Assembly: GCA_947247005.1 (NCBI GenBank)
Contig: OX365944.1
Span: forward strand, 26,573,501 to 26,637,500
From: Spisula solida
Lineage: Eukaryota > Mollusca > Bivalvia > Venerida > Mactridae
Direction of reading: 5' to 3'
Length of the DNA: 64,000 nt
The notes under the pieces were generated by a model, which saw only the letters and a program-made list of their open reading frames with translations, was not told where the DNA came from and made no database searches. Positions 1 through 12,600 of this stretch are shown piece by piece; position 1 is the first letter of the stretch; each line of letters begins with the position of its first letter. Position numbers and translations under genes: made by a program.

Positions 1-70
1 TATAAACCACATTACATGGAAATGGTCTGTACAGATAATCAAAAGCATCAGGAATTAAGGTTACCAGGTA

Positions 71-335
71 CAGGGGTGTCAATTTTCCTGATTTATCCGG
101 AATTCCGAATTTATCATTCCTGAAAGAGCAATGGTTTCTGGCCAAAATAAAGTTATTTGATCAAAATATTTCAAGAAATAGCAAATTTAGGGTAGATTTA
201 GTCTGCTCTGAAGAATTTTCTGCAATACGATCTGAGTTAATTTTGTAACAATGTCATCAAGGCTTCTTGTTTGGCAAAAATGGTTGATTGCATATGATTT
301 TCCTGATCTTAAATTTGGTCCCATTGACACCCCTG
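71..335. mobile_element. hAT-like miniature element
   Basis: Perfect 12-bp inverted ends, CAGGGGTGTCAA and TTGACACCCCTG, enclose 265 bp without coding capacity. CAGGTA occurs on both sides, a possible imperfect target duplication. CAGGGGTGT ends are typical of hAT elements. Confidence 0.6.
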
Positions 336-1883
336 CAGGTATAATTCCATAGAGAACAGGTAGAATACATTAATATTTCGATAATGCATTTTGATTTATA
401 TTTTGTCTGCCATAAATTATAATGACTGTCTTAAAGGACCATTTTCACACCTTGTGGATTAACACAATAAACACCATAGAAAATGTCAGAATTGAACTAT
501 TTCAGTAGGGAAAAGTAACAGTACACAACAATTTTATCATTCACACACATTTGTATTTCAGAGAGAACAAATATGTTTTACATAAAATTCACTCACAATC
601 GCTACTTCATTGTATTCAAACAATTTCCTGATGGTAATTTATCTTACACAATTACAAATGCAACATATCCAAAGAAATAAGGCTCATTTGGTATTAAGAA
701 TACTAAGTACACTACAAAGGCAATGCATTTAGGAATTTTAGATATAAAAATATAATCACCAACAGTCATTAGGTTAAAATTTACCACAGATAGATAAAGC
801 ATGAACTAACATCAAGGTTCGCACAGGCCTTGAAAAGTCCTTGAATTTAGTTTCAACCTTGACAAGTACTTGAAAAAAATTTAAGTGCTGCCTTGAAAAA
901 ATGGTACTTGAATGTAAGGGGAAAACCTTAAACATATGCAAACAGCCTTGAATATACAAATATGTATAGAAGTGTATGTATGTAATAATGACACAATATC
1001 TGCATAACAAATGATGCAGAAACAGTCTTTTTCTTGAAAATTAAAAGTGTGTTAATGTACTAATTAATATCTTATTAGACGCAGCAGGAAGTAATTATAC
1101 GTCTGTCTCCACTTGTGAGACGGCCAAATAAATGACCATATATATTGTCAGTAGGCAGTGTGCCTGTTGACTGCCATGTTCGTCATCATAAGCCGAAATA
1201 CTTCAGTGTAGCAGCCTTGTCAGTGCCAACACGGCCTTGTCAAAAATGAGTACTTGAAAATCCTGAAAATGACCAGAAATGAAGAATGATGATCAATTTA
1301 AATCAGTAACAGTTACTTGACACTTCTGAATTCTAAGCAACCTGAACGATGTTAGTATACACTATATAGGATACACTAGGGCCTGACCATGTCATGCAAA
1401 AAAAGCTTATTAACCATGGCTCTTGCGAACAGTTAAAGACAATCGCATATATAAAAAAATATATATATGTTGTTCGAATAAAGCAAGTAGAACTCTTGCA
1501 TCTACATAAAACTAAGGATCCTTATTGTATGGGATATAGGACATGCTGGGAAGTTTTTATTTCTCGACATTCTTTGAAAAGTGTATGTAAAAAGCTACAC
1601 TTCTGCAAGTCCTAGAACACATGTGACTGACTAAAAACTGCATAACTGATTGTAGATTCTCATAGTATGGCGATAGTCTGGTGTAAATGAATTGAAACTG
1701 ATAAATCTAGCAGCATACTTATAGAGCTTAAAAAGAAGCACAATGATGCTCTATAAACTATCCTATAATTATGGAGATAACAGTTACATGTATTTTGTTA
1801 AATTTGAAAAATAGTAACATGTATACTTTTTGGGACATGTCTAGGTGAAACAACAAATTCTTTCAAACACGTGATTTTGTTAG
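336..1883. other. Non-coding stretch, no feature recognised
   Basis: AT-rich sequence. Around 820-910 and 1210-1270 there are diverged CCTTGAAAA/ACTTGAA motifs, possibly an old repeat. No exon-like frame with splice sites was found. Confidence 0.5.
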
Positions 1884-2336
1884 CTCACCTGTCACAGGGT
1901 GAGCTTTTGTGATCACTCTTTGTTTGTCGTTTGTCCACAATTACTTGTGAACACATTAGAGGACACAATTGTGAACCAATCTTCATGAAGCTTAGTCAGA
2001 ATGTTTATCTGTATGAAATCCAGGTTAAGTATGAAACTGGGTCATGTAGGGTCAAGAACTAGGTCACAAGGTCAAATCTTAGGAAAACCTAGTGAACACA
2101 TCAGAGGACACAAGTATGATCCAATCTTGATGAAACTTGGCCAGAATGTTTATCTACAGGTATGAAATCTAGGTAAAGTTTGAAACTGGGTCATGTGGGG
2201 TGGAAAACTAGGTCAATTATTTGAAATCCCCTTGTGAACCCATTAGAGGACACAATTATGGCCCAATCTTCATGAGTTTGTTAAAGAACAAAGACAGGTA
2301 AGCAACATAGGGCCCATCGTGCCCTCTTGTTTGGTT
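1884..2336 (-). mobile_element. GCTCACCTGTC-family element, reverse orientation
   Basis: It begins GCTCACCTGTCACAGGGTGAGC and ends GGGCCC then GCCCTCTTGTTT, the mirror of the copies at 10938-12627 and 47281-48687. Internal units contain AAACTGGGTCATGT. No gene. Confidence 0.6.
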
Positions 2337-2747
2337 CTCAGACACTTCCCAGTTTTGGGCCCTCTTGTTTGGTTTTCAGACACTTTCCTGAGTGGTACAC
2401 CTAAGAAGTGGCCGAATCATTTCCAGGCTGTCTTAAACATGTTATTGGTATCAACTAATATCATAGCTCCATTGTTTCAGACGCTAGTTCTAGGACTGCT
2501 GGTTGGCCCAGTGTCAGAATAATGTGACTGAATAATCTCCATATGACTGAAATATTGTTTGTGGGACTTACAGTAATGACAAACTTTTCTATAACTTGAA
2601 ATAGAAATGGTTAGAGGAAGCCACAAAGCTTATTTTGTGATCTTGTTTCTTAGCCCAAGTGTAAATTATGTTTGCAGAAAATATTCGAATTAAACATATT
2701 CATAACACAAACAAGCAATTGTGACCCTATTTAAACTCTTATTTCAC

Positions 2748-2995
2748 CGCCTCCTCGATACCCTAGTGGTTGAGCATTCACTTCGAGTGCAGGAGGTCTC
2801 GGGTTCAATCCCTGGCTGCGTCATACCAAATACCATAGACAAAATAAAATTGGTACCAGAAATTCCCTTGCTAGATGCTCAGCATAAAAGGGAAACTGAC
2901 TTCTTTTCTCTCTTACCCTTGTGGTGGTTGGCAACATCAGGAATGAGGTGTCGAGAGTGATAATAAGTTTGAATAAATTAGTATAATAAAAAACA
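2748..2995 (+). mobile_element. tRNA-derived SINE
   Basis: The tRNA-like head at about 2750-2818 has an A box (ACCCTAGTGGTTGAGCA) and a perfect B box, GGTTCAATCCC (2802-2812). An unrelated body of about 180 bp follows, ending in TATAATAAAAAAC. No 3' CCA and no clean cloverleaf, so this is a SINE and not a tRNA gene. Confidence 0.65.
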
Positions 2996-3036
2996 AACTC
3001 GGTATTCTCAATAAAGTTACTTTAGCGTTATGTTAC

Positions 3037-4956
3037 TTAATTTGGGCTGTACATATGTAGAGCTCTACTAACCGGGACAAAAGAAATACAGTTCTCCTTT
3101 CCACAGCTAACTTTCTTCAAGTGAAGGCATTTCCCGGCATTTGGTACTAACACACCAATCAGGTACTGTCACATCTGGACCTGGATGGTTGCCTCTCAGC
3201 CGGCCTAATGTTGTCAACCATGACAGTTGGATTCTTCTCCAGGGCATGAAGAAGAATGCTCCGACATTCATCCACACTCATCTGGTTGATCGCCTCCTGG
3301 ATGAAAAATAAGCAATTAAGAAATATTGATAAACATACAACTACCATGCTACACCCTACAAGAAATAAGCATGTAAACAAATGAAGTATAACCTCTATAG
3401 AGTGACACCATTTGGAAATCACAACATTTGGTTATACATTTGCTATTGATCTTGAGAGGTAAACTTTCTAGTAAATGGTTATTTCTTGAACAAAACAATT
3501 ATGTTGCTTTAGAGAGGTTGTTGCTCTGTGAAGGACTGCTCGGAAAAGGATGCACTGTTTATGTATTACAGCAGAAATATACATAATGTTATATACGATG
3601 TTGGGAGCGGTCGTGTATAGAGGTCTTATATAGCCCATGCTTTTGGATGTAGATGTCTCTGGTACAACCCACGCTTTCACCACTGCTCAATTACTTTGAG
3701 CAAGAAATACACACAATTCTTCACAAACCCAGGTGTATGTATAGATACTTGAAAAGGTCGAGTCGTAATCAATGTGGAGCTGTGTGTAACAGCCTATTTG
3801 AACTCAATAATCTGGGTATATACATAAAATGATAATGTCTGTCCATAGATCTCAATGGTAATTTTAGATCTTAGGTCTGTCGAAAAAACAGTCTATTGAA
3901 CAGAGTGAGATGTATGGCTAAAAGCTGACTTTCTTAATTCTATAATGGATAAATAATTAAATTAAACATCAAATATGTGCATTGAAGCATATCAAATCCC
4001 TGGGCCAGTACTTTACAAAATACTGAAATAGTAACATCCTGTAGAACACGTCTCAAAACAGCACATAAAGACATATTACCCTCATGGTGTCCTGCCTCTG
4101 TTCAACAAGGAGGACCGCTTCCTCAGCTCTTCTCGGTTCTGATCTACTGCTTATATATATATCAAACACAAGGGTGGCTGCCCCACATTTTACTTCTGGA
4201 GCCAATTGCGCTTCTGGCACCCTGAGGCCTACAACGCCCCATTCCCCTCACATGCCGCTGGGCTTGTTGACGGTTTTGAGATTGAAGCTTCATCTTCCTG
4301 TAAACAAGCATTCGGTTACATCATACAGATCACAATAAAAACAATTTATTTATAATATAGATACCTGTCATTGTTTAAAGGTTTTTAGAACTCTTATCAG
4401 TTTATCTTTGACAGAAATATGCAATTTATTTGCATGTCAAGGATTAAATGCCTTCAGATTGGTATATACGTCCGAATCAAGAACGTATGGATATCAGAAT
4501 AATATTATAATAATAATTAATACAAAATAGCTGTGGAATTTTGAACAGAACGGTGGGTAATGCAACCAGCGTCAGGGGGCGAACGGTATTTGGTGCGAAT
4601 CTTCGTATTTGCCGTTGTCGATGGGTGAACACTGCTCAAGGTAAATAAAAATTATAGTAATGAACAGATGAATAATTCATATTGATTTTGCCACCTAGCA
4701 TATGATATTCACATAATGTACGCATCAGCAACGCTTAGCACTAGCGGTCGAGTCTGAAAATTTCGCTTTTCGCAGAGTTTCGAAAAGTTGCTGAAGTGCA
4801 AAAGATAGCAATTATAACAATTCAGGTAATCATAGAGCGAGGAAATAATCATCACGTTTATTCATAAGAAGTGAAGATCGGTAAAAACGTCGTACAAAGT
4901 CTTACCAAATCCAAGTCAGGCTCGCCATCCAATTTAGCGGAGTTTGTTTCAGCCAT
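3037..4956 (-). pseudogene. P2X7 C-terminal-domain-like protein gene, frameshifted
   Basis: Four exons are proposed: 4906-4956 (start MAETNSAKLDGEPDLDL), 4233-4297, 4080-4143 and 3037-3296, all with GT/AG ends and matching phases. The last exon encodes EAINQMSVDECRSILLHALE, then, after a +1 frame change near 3205, PGPDVTVPDWCVSTKCREMP. After another +1 change near 3115 it continues as KKVSCGKENCISFVPVSRAL to TAA. The W-C-x(4)-C-R-E-M-P and later Cys/CISF motifs match the zinc-binding cytosolic ballast domain of P2X7, which in marine invertebrates often occurs as small stand-alone proteins. Without the frame changes translation ends at 3159. The start region looks functional: an ETS-like ACCGGAAGT and a YY1-like AAAATGGCTG context. 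It is either a young pseudogene or a gene carrying assembly errors. The 89-bp intron between exons 2 and 3 is the least certain part. Confidence 0.68.
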
Positions 4957-5000
4957 TTTTGGTTGACATATGTTGACCTTTCGTGAACTTCCGGTATGCA
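4957..5000 (-). promoter_or_regulatory. Putative TATA-less promoter of the P2X7-like locus
   Basis: On the minus strand an ACCGGAAGTT block (ETS-type) lies about 35 bp before the ATG, and the ATG itself sits in AAAATGGCTG, resembling a YY1 site at a transcription start. This arrangement is common in housekeeping promoters. It is motif evidence only. Confidence 0.35.
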
Positions 5001-5339
5001 TAAATTAACGATCGGTAAATGCCGTGGGCGGCTGAGTGACTTCGTATAAGACTCGTTTATTATAAGAACGCCAGTGTATTTCTCAATGAAACTTTGTCAC
5101 GGATCTAATGATAAGTAGTTTAATCAAATGTAGCAATAATCCAGGTGTTAGATATTTTTTCTCAGATAGGCCAGGTATATCTTTAAAGGTAAAACTTGTA
5201 CCTATAATTTAACATTATCATTAGAGGGCATTATTTTAACAAAGTGCTTGATAGAGTTACCTTAACCTGTATAGGGGTTTAGGGTCATGGACAGATATAA
5301 GGACATACGTCCATTAACATAACCTCTTCCACAGGAATA

Positions 5340-5646
5340 TTTGTTTGCGTTAAACTGAGACACTGTTGTAACTTGCCTGGCTATTATCCCTGCCTAATTG
5401 GCCAATGACCTCCGGCTTCGAGGGAAGAGACAGACAGTGTGATACAAGACATCAGGGTGTGCTGTCCTAGCACGTTCGAATAGACTCCTATGTTCTTTAC
5501 CATGCCCGGTGTATAGAACCGATACATGCAAAAGAACGTCTGGGTTTTCAACCAGTTCATCTTTTTCAACTGCCCCGGCCGAGATTCGAACTAGGGACGT
5601 CCGGAGAGATGGTCAAGATACAACCACTCAGCCACTGTTTCACCCT
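5340..5646 (-). mobile_element. tRNA-derived SINE
   Basis: On the minus strand the head reads CAGTGGCTGAGTGG (A box) and AGTTCGAATCT (B box, plus-strand 5582-5592), followed by a body beginning GATGAACTGGTTGAAAACCC. The left limit is uncertain. Confidence 0.55.
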
Positions 5647-6004
5647 TCCAAAACATTAGGTATTAATTCTGAGTTTAAATTCACACAGTGTCTAGCCAAT
5701 AGCAACACATATTATAAGCATGTTATAACTATTCATTCAGTGTTAAACTCCAATATACATGTATATGATTATAATACAATAATGTATGGGAATACAATCT
5801 GAAGCTTTGTAAGTACAGACATGAAATGGATTTGTATTTAAAAAAGTAAATAAAGAGATATTTTTATTATTATTACCATAGTTCTACTGATTGGTAATAT
5901 CAGATAAATTAGGAATGCAGTTAAATATTAAGATTACTTTTGGTAAAATATCAAGCATGTTAACTGCCTTAGACGGGTTTCACATCACTGCATAGTTTGC
6001 ATTC

Positions 6005-6680
6005 GCGTGACATGCCAACTGACATGCACACCGATATGCCAACTGACATGCACACCGACGTGCCAACTGACATGGACACCGACGTGCCAACTGACATGCA
6101 CACCGACATGCCAACTGACATGCACACGGATATGCCAACTGACATGCACACCGACATGCCAACTGACATGGACACCGACATGCCAACTGACATGCACACG
6201 GACATGCCAACTGACATGCACACGGACATGCCAACTGACATGCACACGGACATGCCAACTGACATGCACACGGACATGCCAACTGACATGCACACGGATA
6301 TGCCAACTGACATGCACACGGACATGCCAACTGACATGCACACGGATATGCCAACTGACATGCACAAGGACATGCCAACTGACATGCACACGGACATGCC
6401 AACTGACATGCACACCGACATGCCAACTGACATGCACACGGACATGCCAACTGACATGCACACGGACATGCCAACTGACATGCACACGGACATGCCAACT
6501 GACATGCACACGGATATGCCAACTGACATGGACACTGACATGCCAACTGACATGGACACCGACGTGCCAACTGACATGCACACGGACATGCCAACTGACA
6601 TGCACACCGACGTGCCAACTGACATGGACATCAACATGCCAACTGACATGCACACGGACATGCCAACTGACATGCACATG
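6005..6680. repeat. 24-bp tandem array, about 28 copies
   Basis: Unit GACATGCACACGGACATGCC then AACT. Since 24 is a multiple of 3 and the unit lacks stops, five frames on both strands stay open for 200 codons or more. The repeat-coded peptides, such as (DMHTDMPT)n, have no start context or flanking exon, so it is non-coding. Confidence 0.9.
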
Positions 6681-6788
6681 TTGATGTACACTTTTGGCAT
6701 CAGTGATGATTTTCCCACTTGGAAAACATGTAACAAATTGGTGAGACTGACACAAAGGCAACATGAGCTGGCACAGTCAAAGAGTTAG

Positions 6789-7946
6789 AAGCCAACATGT
6801 GTGTTTTATCTTTTTGAATTTTCAATTAAAGATTTTTTATCTAATTTGTTTGTAGTTATTTGATTTTTACCTAAAAGAAGTGTAAATTAATTTCTGTTTT
6901 TTATGAGAGTATATTACATGCATGTTAATGAATACTTCAATATTGTAGTGTTCACAAAGCAAGACATGTAATAGCCAACCAACGCTTATCATGCAAAAAC
7001 AATCAATCCATACATGAAACATTTACATACTTACTGAATTAAGGAAAAAGGGAGTAAATAATGCTTCAGATTAAACCAAAAGATAATAATACTGTATAGC
7101 GGGTATATTTCACAGGGTACAATGTTGGCAATTTGAATTCACGGTGTCTTGATTTCGCGCAAACAGCATGACTGTGAAAATAAAACCTTTTTGGTCAACA
7201 TGAAATGGGAGGTCAATCTTAGGTAAGTTACATGGTAGAAAATAAAACAAAATGACAAAACGTACATTAAGTGTTGATTAATTGCGAAGCTACCTACGAT
7301 TTGACAAGTCTGATATTGATATCATTATCTATAATTCTAACACAATCTGCAGCTTAATCCATATTAGGCATGGAGGAAATCAAGCTGTATATTATTACCG
7401 CAACAAAACACACCTGACAAATTGGCTGGTACTACTTACGACCCGCAAACAGCAAATTGGTCATATTTGTTTGTGCCCTCATAAATGACAATACAACTCA
7501 ATAAGTTGAGTTAAAGCATTCAATCTTCTTCGGGCGACAAGGAAGCATTTTGGTATACAGAGTCTAATAAGAAATGAGACCTACACAAGAGAACTTTCAT
7601 AATGATTAGGGCAAAACTGTGACCTCTAGTGTCTACGCAAGCAAATTAAGGACAGACAACAGAACAAGAGTGATCACAAAAGCTCAGGTTGAGCTAAAAA
7701 CCCGCCCATGATTTATTCATCCTCGACATAGGTATAACATATAGCACTTCAAGTTGAAAAAGGGGGCATAATTTCACCAAAATGCTTACATTAGCATTAT
7801 GCCAACGCTGACGCCAACCTGGCATGACTGCAAAAATTAAACCCCATGTAATATACCCGTTATACAGTAAATCAAACAGGGAAACATTTATCAACTTTGC
7901 AGCAAAGTGAAAATATTATTACATGACATGGCAAAATTTTATTTAA
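6789..7946. other. Non-coding stretch with repeat fragments
   Basis: 7580-7710 has ends resembling the GCTCACCTGTC family (GAGTGATCACAAAAGCTCA). 7745-7800 resembles the GGGGGCATAATTTC repeat seen at 38690-40240. Nothing coding was recognised. Confidence 0.4.
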
Positions 7947-8054
7947 GAAATAAAAATCCGTTCGCGTATATTGTCGGTAAATAAAATTTTCCGCATCCGA
8001 ACGAGTGCCCGTGTTTTATTCACCGACAATATACAAGAACAGAGTTTTTATTTC
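7947..8054. repeat. Foldback element with arms of about 40 bp
   Basis: The left arm around GTATATTGTCGGTAAATAAAA pairs with TTTTATTCACCGACAATATAC on the right, and outer GAAATAAAAA/TTTTTATTTC extends the stem. The loop is about 16 bp. Confidence 0.65.
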
Positions 8055-9188
8055 GATTCTTAATACGATAATACCCGTACTATTTAACTGCGCGCATTCC
8101 ATTTTCACCCATTTGACATCAAACATAATTCCACGCTGAAATTGAGTGGCTTATTAGCTGGTACAATTACCTCTCTCATTAATGAAAATGACTGTCGTAA
8201 TTTTCTGAAGGAAATACCACATTTTAAACATTAAAACAATTTTAATAACATGAGTGTATGGTATCTATTTCATGAAATGAAAAATATAGATGCATTGATT
8301 ATCAGAATGTTTGATAAAACTTAGCCTAGAGAGTATATTGGAGTTTCTAAAAATAGATGCGTCATAGCTGTAACACTGGAAAAACGTGCAACTCGTCTTG
8401 CCATCACGACTCGTAGAAAATTTACTATAAAGTTTACGTTCATTCATTCATAAATATGTCACGTGATACTGGGCGTAAATAGTAACAGCCAATTTGATAG
8501 GTATGTTTTATGGGGGTAATAAAACATGGTTAGGTCCGCTCTACATTTAATGGATTAATCCGCAGATCGTGTTAGAATACCAGTTAAATGGTTGACTTGA
8601 CTAAAGTATCTTCAGCATATTTCATGCATTGTCAAGGATTTTTAAAAATTTGTGAAACAAGAAAATTAATATGGTTCACCCAAAACGGCCAACTGCCTTT
8701 AATTTTCCTATTGTACAACATTTATTAACAATAATTATCAATTAATAATTTTGATAATAATAGATTTATGTAAACTGATTTCTTTTACATTATCTCTGAC
8801 TGAATTTGATAGAAATAAATATATTATACAGTCAGGTCTTAATACACCGACATGATGGGCGACATCTGATATATCAATTTATTATATAATTAACACTGTA
8901 TTGTCACGAATACAGGCCAAATCGCACAGTGGAATACAACACGACAGATTGGATTTTCCGTATCATTCATGTCTGGTTTTCCGAATCCATATCATGCCTG
9001 TCTGACGTGTTATATGCCAAACATTATGTCAAATCAATGACGTCATGACGTAAACATTTACTTTTTTATGAATGAATGTCGCGTTATATGCTGAAAATAT
9101 GTCAACGTTCATGACGTCAATGTATGCATATTAAATGCATTTTTGTGCGTTAAAGCGCCTTTTTCACTTTTGTGGAAATATAATAAAA

Positions 9189-9335
9189 GGAATGTAACTG
9201 CAAATGTGTTGATCCGTTAAGCCGTATTACCTTAGGTTGCTTGCATCATACTGCATCATGCTCCGAGATACGGCATTACACAAGCAACTCGAGGTAATAC
9301 GGCCCAATGGATCAACACACTGCAGTGATATTCCG
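9189..9335. repeat. Foldback element with arms of about 55 bp
   Basis: The left arm 9189-9243 (core GCCGTATTACCTTAGGTTGC) is the inverse of the right arm 9281-9335 (core GCAACTCGAGGTAATACGGC), leaving a 37-bp loop. No coding potential. It lies 180 bp beyond the donor of exon 21. Confidence 0.7.
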
Positions 9336-9513
9336 TATATACTCATAATTATTCACAGGGATAAATGTTTAAAATTGCTCTTTGTATCAACTCAGTATAC
9401 TGACATATTCATTACAACAACATTTTTCATGGGAACACACAGTTTTGTTGTATTAAAACCTAACTGTAAGAAAACAACGTAAGAATACAAATAATGATGT
9501 TTGAAATACTCAC

Positions 9514-9658
9514 AATAGTCCAGAGTAACCACCTCGGCACATACATTTGGTTCCGTTAGCCAAGTTGACACAGTCTCCACCATTCTTACATGTAGGTGAT
9601 TGCTGGCTTGTGTCACATGTTTGAGTGATAGTCTGACAATCAGAACCCTCTGTATTAC
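9514..9658 (-). CDS. SVEP1-like gene, exon 21: end of EGF and a further EGF
   Basis: 145 nt, entering in phase 1 and leaving in phase 2. It completes an EGF (NTEGSDC) and encodes another, CDTSQQSPTCKNGGDC to KCMCRGGYSGL, lacking the sixth cysteine, which must be on the next exon. Donor GTGAGT. I could not find the next exon between here and 5000. If the donor is not used, translation stops at TGA (9510-9512) immediately after GYSGLL. Confidence 0.83.
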
Positions 9659-12600
9659 CTGAACAAAGTCAAACAAGTCTTAGATAACACATCCATTCAC
9701 TGAATACTACATTTTGGTATTAATAACTCCCAATAACCAGTGTTTATATCAAAAACACTTAACAGTCAAGTCGCAGCTGTGGCAGTCATCAAACCTTTCC
9801 GTGAACATTTGACTACAATGTTGTTCACATTTGGTGAAATTGCTAGTTCCTTTTGGAAGGGTAAGTTAGTACTGGTTAGGATTCAGCCAAGAAAAACTGT
9901 TAAGGTGGAAGAATATGTTAGGACTCAAAAGTTTCGTAATTTGAATACTTCTAATTTCAACCATTCACTTCTTTCGACTCCGCAATTTTCTAAACCGAAA
10001 ATAACTTTTTCTAAAATGATTAGTACCGACTCGAAACTCTGAAGAACATAGGCACGTGCCTGTTACCGGTATGGGTATTTACAATAGCCAGCGCTATAAG
10101 CCTGATTCAAATCATGAAAATTATTTAAAAAATACATATCTTATTTAATCCAACGTAAATAAAACAATATGGCGACGTCGAAATGACGTCACATCATTAA
10201 AGGCAACGTCATCGCACGTTAACGCGACGTCGTTGCACGGCATAGCACGCCAACTTGTGGATATGTTGAATTGAAATATAAATAGCAAATAAAAGACGAG
10301 TGTAAAATAAAAATAACTATTTATAGGGAATATCTGTGCAACCCGTCTCCTAGATTGGAAAACACTATTTTCGAAGTATTTGTTCGCCTGGCCCCGTGTT
10401 CACAAAGAATTGGTTATCAAGATCAGGCTCAAGCTCCATTTTATTTTATTTCAAATACAGAAAATATGTTGATAGAAAGATTATTTCTTTTAAGCAGAGA
10501 AAACAATATTGTTATCTCCTTAAATTCCAAAGACTAATAAATAAGTTTTAATGCATAGTTACAGAAATACTGTGCTTAATTAACTGAAGCTGGGGTTTCG
10601 AGCTTGATCCTGAGTGCCTCATATCATTTTCGGTCTCAAGTACAATTAATCTCTTTTTATAAGAAAATGAAAGTTTTCAAGGGTCGTTATATGTTATCTA
10701 GAAACTGTTTCGATATTATGTAACTGCTAAGGAACATAGAATTTCATGACTGTACATATTATTTAAAACAAATAGCAAAAACAGAATGGAGCTTAAGCCT
10801 GATCCCGCGAACTGATTCTTTGTGAACACGGTGCCTGGTCTTCTATGTGGTGCTGCCTGGCAGCCAGAGGCTAGATCTATAGTCTCTGTTGAGCAAACAA
10901 ATTCCATAGTCATTTTTTTTCCTCGATCAGATTATCAAACAAGAGGGCCCAAAGGGCCCTAGGTCGCTCACCTGTCGTACTTGTGCATGCACACCCCTAT
11001 GGTGATCCTACACATTTTCTGAATAAAATTTAAGGAAATTCAGCCTCTATTGCAAGTTTTTGTATGATTTGACCATGTGACCTAGCGTTTGACCCCAGAT
11101 GACTTAATTAATATCAAACTTAACCTAGATTGTGTTGAGATGATTATTAGGACCAAATTTCATAAAGATTAAGTGGAAATTGTAACCTCTGGTGACTACA
11201 CAGGGTTTTTCTTTGATCAGACCCATAATTTAAACAAAATATTTCCTCCATATAACTGTACAAATACATGCTATAAAGACAGAACAATACCTGAACACTT
11301 AAAAAAATAATTATGGTTCCAGTGGGGTTTGAACCCACGACCCTCAGGAAAATGTCAATTGACATTGTGACCTTGTTTTTGACGCCAGATGACCCAAAAT
11401 CGAACTTGGCCTAGATTTTGTTGACAGGATCATTGTGACAAAGTTTCATAAAGATTAGGTTGAAATTGTAACCTCTGGTGACTGACTACACACGGTTTTT
11501 CTATGATTTGACCTATATTTTAAACAAAATATTTTGGAATATTTTTCCTCCATATAACTGTACAAATACATGCTATAAAGATAAAACAATACCTAAACAC
11601 TTAAAAAAAAAAAAAAAAAAAAATTATGGTTCCAGTGGGGGTTGAACCCACGACCATCAGGAAAATGTACAAATACATGCTATAAAGACAAAACAATACC
11701 TAAACACTTAAAAAAAAAAAAAAAAAAAAAATTATGGTTCCAGTGGGGGTTGAACCCACGACCATCAGGAAAATGTACAAATAAATGCTTTACAGACAAA
11801 ACAATACCTAAACACTCAAAAAAAATAAAAATAAAAAAATAAAAATTATGGTTCCAGTGGGGTTTGAACCCACGACCCTCAGGATAATGTCTACGCTCCC
11901 TACAGCGCTTTGATTCCCACTTAACCCTTACAATTCACACCCTGCTTTAAATACTAGAATATTTTGATATTTGACCTTTACAAAACTGCTGTGAACCCTG
12001 ATACACATTTTCATTGGTTGATGAAAGTTTACTTGTATGTATAGAGCATAGAGAGTTACAGCAGAGTTTAGTGACCATGAAGACTACATGTTGAAAGGTT
12101 TAAAACAAGGTTTTTCTATAATTTGACCTAGTGAGCTAGTTTTTGACCTCAGATGACCCAATATCGAACTTGACCTAGATTTTGTTGAGATGATCATTGT
12201 GACCAAGTTTCATAAAGATTAGGCTCAAATTGCGACCTCTAGTGTGTTCACAAGCTTTTTCAATGATTTGGCCTCGTGACCTAGTTTTTAACCCCAGATG
12301 ACCCAATATCGAACTTGACCTAGATTTTATAGAGATGATCATTGTGATCAAGTTTCATAAAGATTAGGCTCAAATTGTGACCTCTAATATGTTCACAAGG
12401 TTTTCCTTTGATTTGGCCTAGTGACCTAGTTTTTGACCCCAGATGACCCAATATCGAACTTGACCTAGATTGTATGAAGATGATCATTGTGATCAAGTTT
12501 CATATTGATCAGGCTAAATTTGTGACCTATAGTGTATTCACAAGCAATTGTGAACGGACGGACGGACGACGGACGAAGAGCGATCACAAAAGCTCACCTT

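Noticed and set aside
774..1010. 78-codon minus-strand frame
   Set aside because: It covers diverged CCTTGAAAA-type repeats, with no splice signals or recognisable domain.
6005..6788. Long overlapping open frames on both strands (up to 263 codons)
   Set aside because: They result from a stop-free 24-bp unit. No splice sites, no non-repetitive coding part and equal openness on both strands.
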